Assembly (NCBI GenBank): GCA_017522105.1
Contig: JAFXAA010000013.1
Coordinates: 1-64,000, forward strand
Source of the DNA: Bacteroidales bacterium
GTDB lineage: Bacteria > Bacteroidota > Bacteroidia > Bacteroidales > P3
Length of the DNA: 64,000 nt
Direction: 5' to 3'
Part shown: positions 35,471 to 44,848 of the stretch, piece after piece
Position numbering within the stretch: position 1 is the stretch's first letter
How the letters are laid out: each line of letters begins with the position of its first letter
Notes under the pieces: generated by a model
What the model was told of the DNA's origin: nothing
What the model saw: only the letters and a program-made list of their open reading frames with translations
Databases searched by the model: none
Program-made: the position numbers and the translations under genes

Positions 35471-36544
35471 ATGAGCAAAAGCATCCACCTTCCCGGCCTC
35501 AACGGCCTGCGTGCGATAGCAGCCCTCTCCGTCATGTGGGGGCACACTTTCCAAACAACCTTTGGCGACTGGGGCACAAAAGGGTTCCAACTGCCAGTGG
35601 TGGCCGACGGGGTGACCATGTTCTTCGTCATCAGCGGCTTCCTCATCACCTACCTCCTGCTCAACGAGCATGAGCGGAGCCACACCGTCAGCATACCCAA
35701 ATTCTACATGCGACGGATATTGAGAATATGGCCCATCTACTACGTCTATATGGCCATCGCCCTGGCAGTCACCGCCACATGGAACGACACCAATATATGG
35801 TACTACCTCTTCTTCGGCGCCAACATACCCTTCATCCTCTCGGCCGGCATCTGGCCCATCGTCCACTACTGGAGCATAGGGGTGGAGGAGCAGTTCTACC
35901 TCTTCTGGCCATGGCTGGTCAAAGGCTCGCACGGCAAGACGCGCAGGCTGCTCGCCTCCGCCGTGGCTCTGTGCGCGGCCTGGCTCCTGTGCAAATGGGG
36001 CATCTATCTCGTCTGGGGCACCACCACCGCCTACCACTTCTTCTCCGTCACACGGTTCGACTGCATGATGCTCGGCGCCATCGGGGCGACACTCTACTTC
36101 ACGCGGAGCGGCTGGTTCAACCGGGTGCTCGGCAACCGGGCGCTGGGGCTCGTCTGTCTGTTGGCACTGTTCTTCTCGCAACCATGGGCCAATTACGTCC
36201 CTGCGCCGATACGTACACAGGTCCTCGCCCTCCTGTCGCTGATATGCATCATGAGCCAGCTGCACCGACCCGTCATCAGCCTTGAGAACAGGTTCTGCGA
36301 CCTCGTCGGGAAGATCTCATACGGCATCTATGTCATACACCCGCTGCTGATATTCCTCCTGTCAGGCCTCTACCTCAACACGGGCATCACCCTGCCAGAC
36401 AGCCTCGCCGCCGCACTCATATACGCCATCATCACCCTCGCCACCATACTCATTGCCTGGCTGTCCTACCGCTACTTCGAGAGTCCTTTCCTGCGGCTGA
36501 AGAACCGCTTCGCCGTCGTACACAGCCAAAACTCAATGAATTAG
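35471..36544 (+). CDS. Acyltransferase 3 family membrane protein (glycan O-acylation)
   Basis: The 357-residue protein has about ten membrane segments and the family landmarks GLNGLRAIAALSVMWGH (His in the first helix, ~residue 25), FFVISGFLITYLLL, FYMRRILRIWPIYY and YWSIGVEEQFYLFWPW. Members such as OafA move acetyl or other acyl groups across the membrane onto sugars of O-antigen and other glycans. It starts 3 nt after the preceding glycosyltransferase and ends a tight gene cluster; a 244-nt gap follows. Confidence 0.9.
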   Translation: MSKSIHLPGLNGLRAIAALSVMWGHTFQTTFGDWGTKGFQLPVVADGVTMFFVISGFLITYLLLNEHERSHTVSIPKFYMRRILRIWPIYYVYMAIALAVTATWNDTNIWYYLFFGANIPFILSAGIWPIVHYWSIGVEEQFYLFWPWLVKGSHGKTRRLLASAVALCAAWLLCKWGIYLVWGTTTAYHFFSVTRFDCMMLGAIGATLYFTRSGWFNRVLGNRALGLVCLLALFFSQPWANYVPAPIRTQVLALLSLICIMSQLHRPVISLENRFCDLVGKISYGIYVIHPLLIFLLSGLYLNTGITLPDSLAAALIYAIITLATILIAWLSYRYFESPFLRLKNRFAVVHSQNSMN

Positions 36545-36788
36545 CCCCTACGGCTGACGGCCGTGCCGCACCAAGGACGGCCGCCCGGCTATAAGTCTGA
36601 TACAAAGCACTTCCAAGCAACCCTCCTCACACCCTCCTCACATCTACGTCACATCCTCACCACACCCACACCACACAAAGGCGAGGAGGGAGCGTGGCGG
36701 ATGCGGCAGGCGGCCAAGGAGGGCGGCGGCCCGACAGGGCGCATACCGCACACAAAAGGTTCAGTGGCAGAATATACCAAAACAGAAC
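36545..36788. other. Non-coding gap inside the glycan locus
   Basis: This is the largest gap within the locus. It holds short GC-rich inverted stretches near its left end (ACGGCTGACGGCCGT and GGACGGCCG), then a CACA/CTCC-rich run and a GGCGAGGAGGGA that is a weak complement of part of that run. No consensus promoter or T-run terminator was seen. Confidence 0.5.
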
Positions 36789-37421
36789 ATGGCAAGAATA
36801 AAAGGAAACAATTCCGAGGGATACAGCGGAAAGCTCGGGCCCACAGTGGGCTATAAATGGAAAGGGCGCCAGTGCGTCAGGGCGTTGGTGGTGCCCAAGG
36901 ACCCGAAGACACCGGCGCAGCTGGAGAGCCGCCGTGTGTTCGGCAAAGCGTCGAGCCTCGGGGCGCGCATGCTGCCGATTGTACGGATTGGGTTCCGCGG
37001 CGTAGCCGCCGCCCAAAGCACCACCGAGAAGAACATCTTCGTGCGGCTCAACCGCCGGCATATCAGCGTGGTGGATGGCGAGGCAGTGGTGGACTACAGC
37101 CGGCTGCAGGTGGCCGACGGCCCCTTGGAGACGGTCGCGTTCGGCGAGCCGGTGTCCGAAGACGGCCGCACAATACATGCAGCCTTCAGCGACAGTTCGC
37201 ACTCCAACCGGCTGCACTATGTGATGCTTGCGGCCTACCTGCCGCAACAGCGCGACTGCATGCTGTCGGAGCCGGTGTTCCGCAGCACGGGCGAAGCCGT
37301 GATAACCCTGCCCGTGTCTTGGACAGGCTGCGAGGCGCATATCTATGGTTTCTGCTGGGACGGCAAAGACGAAGCCTCGCCCTCGAGCTATATCGGCACT
37401 GTCAACACCCAGTACAACTGA
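36789..37421 (+). CDS. DUF6266 family protein of unknown function
   Basis: The 210-residue protein begins MARIKGNNSEGYSGKLG, then VGYKWKGRQCVRA and PKTPAQLESR, the pattern of the Bacteroidetes family DUF6266. No signal peptide, membrane segment or enzyme motif is seen. It is the only gene in the locus without an evident glycan role, and it follows the largest gap in the locus. It is distantly like the protein at 11734. The next glycosyltransferase starts 7 nt after its stop, so it is probably transcribed with the locus. Confidence 0.75.
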   Translation: MARIKGNNSEGYSGKLGPTVGYKWKGRQCVRALVVPKDPKTPAQLESRRVFGKASSLGARMLPIVRIGFRGVAAAQSTTEKNIFVRLNRRHISVVDGEAVVDYSRLQVADGPLETVAFGEPVSEDGRTIHAAFSDSSHSNRLHYVMLAAYLPQQRDCMLSEPVFRSTGEAVITLPVSWTGCEAHIYGFCWDGKDEASPSSYIGTVNTQYN

Positions 37422-37428
37422 TACCGCC

Positions 37429-38373
37429 ATGCCGACGTTCTCCGTCATAATGCCTCTGTACAACAAGGTGCCCTATGTCCGCAAGGGCGTGGAGAGCGTT
37501 GTGGGACAGACTTGTCGGGACTGGGAGCTCATCGTGGTCGACGACGGGAGCACCGACGGCGGGGGCGACATTGTGACCGCGATTGACGACCCGCGCATCC
37601 GGCTGGTGCGGCAGGAGAACGCCGGCGTGGGAGCCGCCCGCAACCGCGGTGTGGCAGAAAGCACCTCACCATATATCTGCTTCCTCGACGCCGACGACTG
37701 GTGGGAGCCGACATTCCTCGAGGAAATGGCGTGTATGATTGAACGCCACCCTGACGCAGGAATCTACGGAACAAGCTACTGGATTGTCAAGAACGGTCGC
37801 AAACGACTGGCACCCATCGGAGTGGAAGAGGGCTTCACCGAAGGCGAGATCAACTACTGCCAAGTGTATGCCCGGACGCTATGCATGCCGCTGACTTCCA
37901 TAACGGTCTGCATACCCCGCAGGGTGTTCGACGAGGCGGGGGGCTTCCCGACCGATGTGCGGCTGGGCGAGGATTTCCTGCTGTGGCTGCGGGTGGCGCT
38001 GAAGCACAAGGTGGTGCTGCTCAACAAACAGTTGGCCAACTACAACCAGGATGTGGACATCGCCCACCGCGGAACCCACCACCTGCACCCGCCGGAGAAG
38101 AACATGCTGTGGCACCTGGGAGAATACGCGCCGCTGGAGGCGACCCGCCCCGACTACAAGCAGCTGGTGGACAATCTGCGCTGCTACAGCCTGATGGGAT
38201 ACCTGCTGGACCGCCGCCACCGCAGCGCCGCCCGCGCGGAGCTGGCCAAGGTGGACTGGAGCCGGCAACCCGCCGAGACACGCAGATTGTTCCGACAACC
38301 TGTATGGATGCTGCAACTTCGGAGGCATGTGCTGAAAACAGGTTCGTGCATAAAGCAACACCTCAAGCGATGA
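37429..38373 (+). CDS. Family 2 glycosyltransferase
   Basis: The 314-residue protein has FSVIMPLYNKVPYVRKGV, VVDDGSTDGG, AGVGAARNRG and FLDADDWWEPTF (~residue 91), followed by LGEDFLLWLR. The ATG at 37429 lies 7 nt after the DUF6266 stop. It overlaps the next gene by 4 nt (ATGA). Confidence 0.9.
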   Translation: MPTFSVIMPLYNKVPYVRKGVESVVGQTCRDWELIVVDDGSTDGGGDIVTAIDDPRIRLVRQENAGVGAARNRGVAESTSPYICFLDADDWWEPTFLEEMACMIERHPDAGIYGTSYWIVKNGRKRLAPIGVEEGFTEGEINYCQVYARTLCMPLTSITVCIPRRVFDEAGGFPTDVRLGEDFLLWLRVALKHKVVLLNKQLANYNQDVDIAHRGTHHLHPPEKNMLWHLGEYAPLEATRPDYKQLVDNLRCYSLMGYLLDRRHRSAARAELAKVDWSRQPAETRRLFRQPVWMLQLRRHVLKTGSCIKQHLKR

Positions 38374-39374
38374 AAGTCTTAATAGACCCGGAAGACGATA
38401 TCCAATACATGAGTTTCTATGTCAAGGGGCTCATCGACCGTTACGGCCGCTCCGGTGTGGTCTACTGCCGGGATGCTTTCGGCGAGCTGCCCGATGCCGA
38501 GCGCGCCACACGCACCATGCGGTTCATCACGAAAGAGGGCGGCAGGGAGAAGCGCTACGTCATAGACACCAACGACAGCTACAGGATAAACGAGACGCTG
38601 TACGACTGGTGCGATGTCTATGGTAGCGTCAATGCCAATAGAGCAAAGACGCCAGAGTCGATGCAGGGCAAGCTTGTGTCCCTCTGCCCGTCGTTCGCCA
38701 TACGCTACACCCATCCCTTGCAGGCCTGGGCGTCCGCCGCCGCTGGGGTGACAAGGACATGCCGCCCCAGGCGCAAATACCTGGGTTGCTGGCGGCGGAT
38801 GCTGCAACGCCCCCGGCTGGAAGAATATATTCCCCAACAGGCACACGACGGCTACATCTTCCACCTCTCCACCCTGTGGCAAAGCGATGAGTGGAACCGC
38901 AACAACGAGGGCGTCAACATGCGACGCGCCTGCTTCATCCGCGCCTGCCGTACACTGGAGCCTGGCATACGTTTCGAAGGAGGCCTCGCCGCCTCGCCCG
39001 GCAACAGCTCCGCAGCCCTTTTCTCCGACTGCCTAGCAGAACGTATGCCCGGCAGCGAGAGCCTGCGCAAGACCAAAGAGTCCACCCTGGTGTTCAACAC
39101 CCCCGCCTACTGGGACTGCCACGGCTGGAAACTGGGAGAATACATGGCCCTCGGCAAGGCGGTCCTCTCCACGCCATTGTCGAACGACCTGCCCGCCCCC
39201 CTGGTTCACGGCGAACACATCCATATCACCGGTGCCACCCAGGAGGAAATGGCCGGCGACATAAAGTACATGCTTGCACACCCTGGCTACCGTCGCCAAC
39301 TGGAGGCCAACATACATGACTACTGGCAGCGTTACGGCACGCCCGAGGCCTCACTGAAACTATTAGGACTATGA
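38370..39374 (+). CDS. GT-B fold glycosyltransferase (group 1-like)
   Basis: The 334-residue protein lacks the GT2 motifs and instead has a late WKLGEYMALGKAVLSTPLSNDLP segment (~residues 250-272), the place and form of the donor-binding region of group 1 GT-B enzymes. The N-terminal half is unusual, with YDWCDVYGSVNANR. I chose the ATG overlapping the preceding stop; the longer frame upstream is a shadow of the preceding gene. Confidence 0.7.
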   Translation: MKVLIDPEDDIQYMSFYVKGLIDRYGRSGVVYCRDAFGELPDAERATRTMRFITKEGGREKRYVIDTNDSYRINETLYDWCDVYGSVNANRAKTPESMQGKLVSLCPSFAIRYTHPLQAWASAAAGVTRTCRPRRKYLGCWRRMLQRPRLEEYIPQQAHDGYIFHLSTLWQSDEWNRNNEGVNMRRACFIRACRTLEPGIRFEGGLAASPGNSSAALFSDCLAERMPGSESLRKTKESTLVFNTPAYWDCHGWKLGEYMALGKAVLSTPLSNDLPAPLVHGEHIHITGATQEEMAGDIKYMLAHPGYRRQLEANIHDYWQRYGTPEASLKLLGL

Positions 39375-40108
39375 TACCCAAAACAATACACTACTGCTGG
39401 TTTGGACGGGGCGAAATGCCGCAGCTGGCGAAGGACTGCATCGCCTCGTGGCACGAGCACATGCCCGACTGGGACTACAAGCTCTGGAACGAGGACAACT
39501 TCGACGTCAATAGTACGCCATACACCAAGGAGGCCTACGAAGCCGGGAAGATGGCTTTTGTGAGCGACTATGTGCGCCTGTGGGCGCTGCAGGCAGAGGG
39601 CGGTCTGTATATGGACGTTGACTTCATGGTGTACAGATCATTCCTGCCGCTGATGAGCCGTAAGGCCTTTGCCGGCATAGAGGGGAGCAAACACCGGCCC
39701 GTGATGATGGGGGTTTGCGCCTCGGAAGCGCACGGAGAGTGGGTCGGCGAGATGCTGGAGGCATACCGAAACCGCCACTTTGTGAAAGACGACGGTTCCC
39801 TGGACCTGACCACCAATGTGCAGTTCATCACGGCCATCATGGTTGCCAACGGGTTCCGCCAAGACGGCACAGAGCGTGACTATAAGGATCTGCACGTCTT
39901 TCCGGCTGACTACTTCTCGCCACGGCACACCACAGGCGAATACATCCGCACCGAAAACACCTACTGCGAACACATGGGCCTCGCATCGTGGTCTGGGAAG
40001 AGCGGCGGATGGAAAGCGATGGTGCTGAAAGCAATAGGACAGAAGAACATGACACGGCTCATCAAGATGAAGCGGGGGCTGGAAAATTTACGTAGAGAAA
40101 GACCATAA
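39371..40108 (+). CDS. GT32-like glycosyltransferase (DXD sugar-binding)
   Basis: The 245-residue protein starts IPKTIHYCWFGRGEMP and has KMAFVSDYVRLWALQAEGGLYMDVDF (given here in parts: SDYVRLWALQ, GGLYMDVD), with the Asp-x-Asp metal site at about residue 81. This is the pattern of capsular and Och1-like glycosyltransferases (PF04488). The length is typical. It overlaps the preceding gene by 4 nt and ends 5 nt before the next. Confidence 0.9.
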   Translation: MIPKTIHYCWFGRGEMPQLAKDCIASWHEHMPDWDYKLWNEDNFDVNSTPYTKEAYEAGKMAFVSDYVRLWALQAEGGLYMDVDFMVYRSFLPLMSRKAFAGIEGSKHRPVMMGVCASEAHGEWVGEMLEAYRNRHFVKDDGSLDLTTNVQFITAIMVANGFRQDGTERDYKDLHVFPADYFSPRHTTGEYIRTENTYCEHMGLASWSGKSGGWKAMVLKAIGQKNMTRLIKMKRGLENLRRERP

Positions 40109-40113
40109 CACCC

Positions 40114-41517
40114 ATGATACCATTCCTTCCAAAACAGATAGCAACCAAAGCCATATACCTGTATCTCGGTGCGCTGACCGTTGTCAGCCTGCTGTTTTTC
40201 AGTCACGCCATGTCGCTGACCTACATAATCATGGGCATAGCGTGGGTTGTGGGATTCTTCCTGCTGTCGTCGCATTGCAGCCAGAAGTGGCTGGAGATAC
40301 CCCAGAAAAGACTGATTACATACCTTTTTCTGACCGCGTTAGGGTTGAGGGTGGCCTGGGTATTCTTCTCTTATGTCTTCTACATCGCCAAGACAGGCAT
40401 GCCGTTTGAGTTTTCGGCAGGCGACTCCATTTGGTACTACGAAGAGTCGGTTGGCAACATCCACACCAAGTGGAAGGACATTTGGAACTACCTGTTTGTT
40501 GAAAGCCGCACGGTTTCGGATTCGGGGTATGTGCTTTACATGACCCTTCTGGCCAAGATATTCGGCACCAACATTATTTTCCCACGCCTGGTCAACAGCA
40601 TTTTCAGCGCCGCCACCGTGCTGCTCATCTACCTACTGGCCAAGCGCAACATCGGCGAGGAGGGGGGGCGCATGGCTGCGATATTCGCCTGCTTTATGCC
40701 CAACCTCATCTTCTACTGCGGCCTGCACCTTAAGGAGACCATGATGCTATTCCTGTCTGTCGCCTATCTGGAGCGTGCCGACTATCTGATACGCACACGG
40801 CACTACAATGTGTTGAACATTGCATTGCCCGTGCTGCTCGCCTTGTCGTTGTTTTCTTTCCGGACGGTACTTGGCGGTGCCGCCATTTTCGCGTTCGTGA
40901 CCGCCGTCGTTTTCACCAACACTTCAGTCATCGGCAGAGGAAAACGCATTATGTTTATTGCATGGGGGGTGTTGGCAGCCACAACCCTGACAGGAGGTAC
41001 CATCCTGAACGAGTCGGAGAACCTATGGGAACAACGTGATTTCAACCAGGATGCCAAACGCAGCTATCAGACCAGCAAAGGCAACCAGTGGGCCAAGTAT
41101 GCCACCGGCACAGTGATGGCGCCCATGATGTTCGTCATGCCGTTCCCAACTATGGTGGATGTGGACGAACAGTACACACAGCAGATGCTCAGCGGAGGCA
41201 ACTACGTGCGCAACTTCTTGGGCGGCTTTGTGCTTATCGCGGTCTTCAGCGCCATCTTCATCACCAAGAACTGGCGCAACCTTTCACTCATAGGATCCTT
41301 TGTCATAGCCTATCTGGGCATCGTATCCACCAGCGGCTTTGCCAACTCGGAGAGGTTCCTGCTGCCGGGCTTGCCGTGCCTTCTCATCATGGCGGCCTAC
41401 GGGGTGACGTTGCTCAACGCCAAGAACTACCGGTTCATCAAGGCATGGTACTGGGTGGTGCCAGCGATGGCTGTCGCATGGGCATTCTTCAAGCTTGGCT
41501 CACGTGGATTGTTCTGA
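40114..41517 (+). CDS. Polytopic membrane protein, GT39-like or polymerase-like
   Basis: The 467-residue protein has about eleven membrane segments. An acidic loop (FSAGDSIWYYEE) after the third segment and SGYVLYMTLLAKIFG recall the dolichyl-phosphate-mannose-like family 39 layout; a large loop near residues 290-370 is rich in charged residues. Glycan polymerases (Wzy) also have this size and helix number, so I cannot separate the two. It sits between two cytoplasmic glycosyltransferase genes. Confidence 0.6.
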   Translation: MIPFLPKQIATKAIYLYLGALTVVSLLFFSHAMSLTYIIMGIAWVVGFFLLSSHCSQKWLEIPQKRLITYLFLTALGLRVAWVFFSYVFYIAKTGMPFEFSAGDSIWYYEESVGNIHTKWKDIWNYLFVESRTVSDSGYVLYMTLLAKIFGTNIIFPRLVNSIFSAATVLLIYLLAKRNIGEEGGRMAAIFACFMPNLIFYCGLHLKETMMLFLSVAYLERADYLIRTRHYNVLNIALPVLLALSLFSFRTVLGGAAIFAFVTAVVFTNTSVIGRGKRIMFIAWGVLAATTLTGGTILNESENLWEQRDFNQDAKRSYQTSKGNQWAKYATGTVMAPMMFVMPFPTMVDVDEQYTQQMLSGGNYVRNFLGGFVLIAVFSAIFITKNWRNLSLIGSFVIAYLGIVSTSGFANSERFLLPGLPCLLIMAAYGVTLLNAKNYRFIKAWYWVVPAMAVAWAFFKLGSRGLF

Positions 41518-41519
41518 CC

Positions 41520-42521
41520 ATGAAAGTACTATTGATATGCAACTATAGGCCTGGCGTCGGGGGCATCTCGGGGCAGGTGGAGCTGCTACAGATGCATCTG
41601 TGTGCGGAGGGGCATGCGGCCGAGATTTTCTCCACCAAGGGGACTCTCCTTTGGCGGCTTGGGATGCTCGGCAGGCTGTGGCGCGAGGCCAAACACTACG
41701 ACGTGCTGCATGTCCACTGCTGCTCCGGCTGGGGCTTCATGCCGGCTACGGTCGGTATCACCATTGGCCGACATCTGAAGAAACGCACGGTGCTGACCTA
41801 TCATGGCGGCGGCGGCGAGCGCTTCTTCGACCGTTACCCAAGGCTGGTGAGACACTATTTGACGCGTACTGATGCCAACATCGTCCTCTCGGGGTTCCTG
41901 GCCAAGGTGTTTGACAAACACGATCTGCCGTACGCCGTCATCCCTAACATCATCGAGCTGGACGAGCAGGGCTTCCGCAGGCGCGAAAGGCTGCGGCCAC
42001 ATTTCATCTGCACTCGCGCCCACGAGCCGCTGTACAACATACCCTGCATACTGCGGGCCTTCCGGTTGGTGCAGGTCAAGCACCCGGAAGCTGCACTGAC
42101 ATTAGTAGGCGACGGCTCACAGCACGCAGTCCTCGTCGCAATGGCCCGGGATATGAACCTTAGGAACGTCATCTTTACCGGACGGGTGGACAACAGCGAG
42201 ATATACCGCCAGCTCGACAAAGCCGATATTCTCCTCTCTGCCCCAAGGGTGGACAACATGCCGGTATCGCTGCTGGAGGCCATGAATGCCGGCCTGCTGG
42301 TCATCTCGTCGCGTGTCGGCGGTGTGCCGTATATGATTGAGGACGGGGTGACAGGATTGCTCTTCGAGAGCGACAACGCCGACCAGCTGGCAGAGAGAAT
42401 GCTTTGGGCAATAACGCACCAGCCCTATGACATAGTTGCAAATGCACACGCGCAGGTGTACAAATATCGCTGGGAATACATCAAGAAACAACTATACACC
42501 GCCTATGGCATTCCTGCATGA
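41520..42521 (+). CDS. Group 1 (GT4-like) glycosyltransferase
   Basis: The 333-residue protein has GT-B features: GVGGISGQVELL near the N terminus, VLHVHCCSGWG, LTYHGGGG, then LTLVGDGSQ, IFTGRVDNSEIY and the donor-binding MPVSLLEAMNAGLLVISSRVGG (split here: SLLEAMNAG, VISSRVGGVP) with the conserved Glu. The start at 41520 lies 2 nt after the preceding stop. The 3' end overlaps the next gene by 17 nt. Confidence 0.9.
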   Translation: MKVLLICNYRPGVGGISGQVELLQMHLCAEGHAAEIFSTKGTLLWRLGMLGRLWREAKHYDVLHVHCCSGWGFMPATVGITIGRHLKKRTVLTYHGGGGERFFDRYPRLVRHYLTRTDANIVLSGFLAKVFDKHDLPYAVIPNIIELDEQGFRRRERLRPHFICTRAHEPLYNIPCILRAFRLVQVKHPEAALTLVGDGSQHAVLVAMARDMNLRNVIFTGRVDNSEIYRQLDKADILLSAPRVDNMPVSLLEAMNAGLLVISSRVGGVPYMIEDGVTGLLFESDNADQLAERMLWAITHQPYDIVANAHAQVYKYRWEYIKKQLYTAYGIPA

Positions 42522-43785
42522 ACACATCATACTGCCGTTGAGCGACATTGTGCGCGGCGAAGAGGTACACAAATACCTGCGGCAATTGCGCGAGGCCGAG
42601 TCGTGGAGCGACGAGCAGATTCACGACTTCCAAAAGGAGCGGATGCGGCAACTGCTGACCTATGCGGCGTGCGAAGTGCCGTTCTACCAAGACTGGTTCC
42701 ACGACCACGGCATTGAGCCGTCCACTGCCACATTAGGGCAACTACCCATAGTGTCCAAGGCAATAATGCGCCAGGAGGGCATCGAGCGTTTTGCAGCGAC
42801 ACCGTTCCCTGTCAAGGAACGAATAGCGTCGCGCTCCAGCGGGTCTACTGGCGAGCCTTTCTCGTTCTACACCACTACGCTCTCCGACGCCGTCAACACC
42901 GCTGCCAAGCTACGCACATGGTACCAAGCCGGATACCGACTCGGCGACCGTTACATGAAGATTGCCAACGGGGCGCGTCACGGCAGGCTCAAGACTGTGC
43001 AGGACAAGGTGAACAACTGCATATATGTGCCTTTTTACTCACTGGACGACAAAGCCCTGCACTCGATACTGGAGGCCATAGAGCAGGAGAAGCCGCTGTT
43101 TGTCAGGGCCTACCCCATACCGCTCTACCTGCTGGCGCAATACCGTAACAGCCATCCAGCGGATTTCCGCTATTGCCCCAAGCGCCTCTTCACCACAGGT
43201 TCAACGCTGCCTGCCGTCTACAGAGAAGAGATAGAAAGGGCTTTCGGGTGCGACATTATAGACTCCTACAGCTGCGAGGGCACACCTAACACCTACGAGA
43301 CCCCAGCACACGACGGGTATCGTGTATGCGGCTACTACGGCATCATCGAAGTGCTTGACAATGACGGTCGACCCGTCAGCGACGGCATCGGCCGGGTGGT
43401 GAGCACCGACTTGTGGAACTTGGCGCATCCCTTTATACGCTATGACACGCAGGACCTGGTAGAGGTCAGAGGCGGCAAGATACAACGTATCATGGGGCGA
43501 GAGAGCGATGCGTTGATTCCAGCCAATGGTACTGTATACACCGTCCATAACTTCAGCCGTTTTTTTACCCATGATGTCGTTGGTGTAGGAGCCTACCAGA
43601 TTGTTCGCCATCGCGACAGAAGCATAACCATCAACCTGGTAGCCGAACGGCAATACAATTCTGACGTCGAACGCACGACCATTGATTTTTGGCAGCAGAG
43701 ACTTGGCGTCCCCGTCAACATAGCTGTTGTCGACGAAATACCTCTAATGCACAACAACAAACGACTTACCATTGTCAATGAGTAG
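42505..43785 (+). CDS. CapK-like adenylate-forming protein (phenylacetate-CoA ligase family)
   Basis: The 426-residue protein has the AMP-binding motif SRSSGSTGEPFSFY (~residues 112-125), then TTGSTLP, DSYSCEGTP, RYDTQDLVE and a C-terminal NKRLTIV. These are the landmarks of CapK-type proteins of capsule loci (COG1541), which are thought to activate a carboxylic acid as an adenylate. The acid is not known. It is followed by a FemAB/GNAT-like gene and an ATP-grasp gene, suggesting an acyl or amino-acid decoration of the glycan. Confidence 0.82.
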   Translation: MAFLHEHIILPLSDIVRGEEVHKYLRQLREAESWSDEQIHDFQKERMRQLLTYAACEVPFYQDWFHDHGIEPSTATLGQLPIVSKAIMRQEGIERFAATPFPVKERIASRSSGSTGEPFSFYTTTLSDAVNTAAKLRTWYQAGYRLGDRYMKIANGARHGRLKTVQDKVNNCIYVPFYSLDDKALHSILEAIEQEKPLFVRAYPIPLYLLAQYRNSHPADFRYCPKRLFTTGSTLPAVYREEIERAFGCDIIDSYSCEGTPNTYETPAHDGYRVCGYYGIIEVLDNDGRPVSDGIGRVVSTDLWNLAHPFIRYDTQDLVEVRGGKIQRIMGRESDALIPANGTVYTVHNFSRFFTHDVVGVGAYQIVRHRDRSITINLVAERQYNSDVERTTIDFWQQRLGVPVNIAVVDEIPLMHNNKRLTIVNE

Positions 43786-44848
43786 ATACCTCATCGCCCA
43801 AATAGAACCGCACGAGGCAGATTGGGACGACATTGAATCCTGTCCCGACTGTACTGTATTCCATACCCGTCAATGGGACCACTACCTGTCAACAATCGGG
43901 CGGAATCATTTCATACTCTCCATTTCAACCACCACAACCCCTACCTCATGCATCGGATTTTTCGTTGCCACAATCAGAAACTTTGGAATAAAACTTATCG
44001 GTTCTCCAGACGGAGGTAGCGGCACCTACGTCCAGGGACTTTGCATGAAAGAGGAAGTATCAGCTGACGAAAGGATGGCCATTTACCAAGACATCATTGC
44101 GTTTGTCTTTGAAAACAGACTGGCCTCCTACATCCAGGTCTCGGATTGGAGCCTGTCATCACATTCTACCGAATGGATTCCACAACCCTCTTATACGTTT
44201 TCTTTCCCCACGACAAAGGAGTTCCATCAGAACCTACGCTCCACACTGTTCATAGACACATCCCTGCCGGAGGAGCAACTGTGGGCAAATCTCAAATACA
44301 AATCCTGCAAATACTGTATCAACAAGGCTCGTAAACTCGGGCTCCACATAAAGGTGGTGGATCGACGGGAAGAGATACCAGAATTTGTTGATACACTCTC
44401 CGCCCTCATACAAGATGTTTCGCGCCGCAAACACGAAAGAAGGCACGTCCACCACAGCAAGAAATACCTCATGGCTCTATGCCAAAGCCTCTTCCCCAAC
44501 AGGGTGTTGATGTTGCAGGTGCTTGGAACCACCGACAACGGAACGGAACAGGTAATGGCCTCCTCCGTCTTCTGCATCGGTCCCTCCGTCAGCACCTACT
44601 TCTCCGGCGCCAGCAATGAGGAGTACATGAAATACTGTCCCAACGAACTCATGATATGGGAAGGGATGAGAATCCTTCACAATCATGGTTCCCGAGACTT
44701 AATACTCGGCGGAATTGCCTCATACAAAAAGAAATACGGCTCCTCGTACTCATTCCTGCCCATGATGGTCTTTTCGCGATACAGAATCCTGGATAATATG
44801 AGAACAAGCCTCAAAAGGATATACAAAGCCATACGTCAAAAAAAATGA
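43778..44848 (+). CDS. FemAB/GNAT-fold acyltransferase-like protein
   Basis: The 356-residue protein fits the GNAT-like FemAB/CelD group (PF13480): FHTRQWDHYL near the N terminus, LWANLKYKSCKYCINKARKLG (split here: LWANLKYKS, INKARKLG) as the hinge motif, then ASSVFCIGPSVSTYFSGAS and ELMIWEGMRILHNHG. Related proteins transfer amino acids or acyl groups in cell-wall and glycan synthesis. ATG 43778 was chosen over a TTG two codons upstream. It overlaps its neighbours by 8 and 4 nt. Confidence 0.78.
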   Translation: MSRYLIAQIEPHEADWDDIESCPDCTVFHTRQWDHYLSTIGRNHFILSISTTTTPTSCIGFFVATIRNFGIKLIGSPDGGSGTYVQGLCMKEEVSADERMAIYQDIIAFVFENRLASYIQVSDWSLSSHSTEWIPQPSYTFSFPTTKEFHQNLRSTLFIDTSLPEEQLWANLKYKSCKYCINKARKLGLHIKVVDRREEIPEFVDTLSALIQDVSRRKHERRHVHHSKKYLMALCQSLFPNRVLMLQVLGTTDNGTEQVMASSVFCIGPSVSTYFSGASNEEYMKYCPNELMIWEGMRILHNHGSRDLILGGIASYKKKYGSSYSFLPMMVFSRYRILDNMRTSLKRIYKAIRQKK

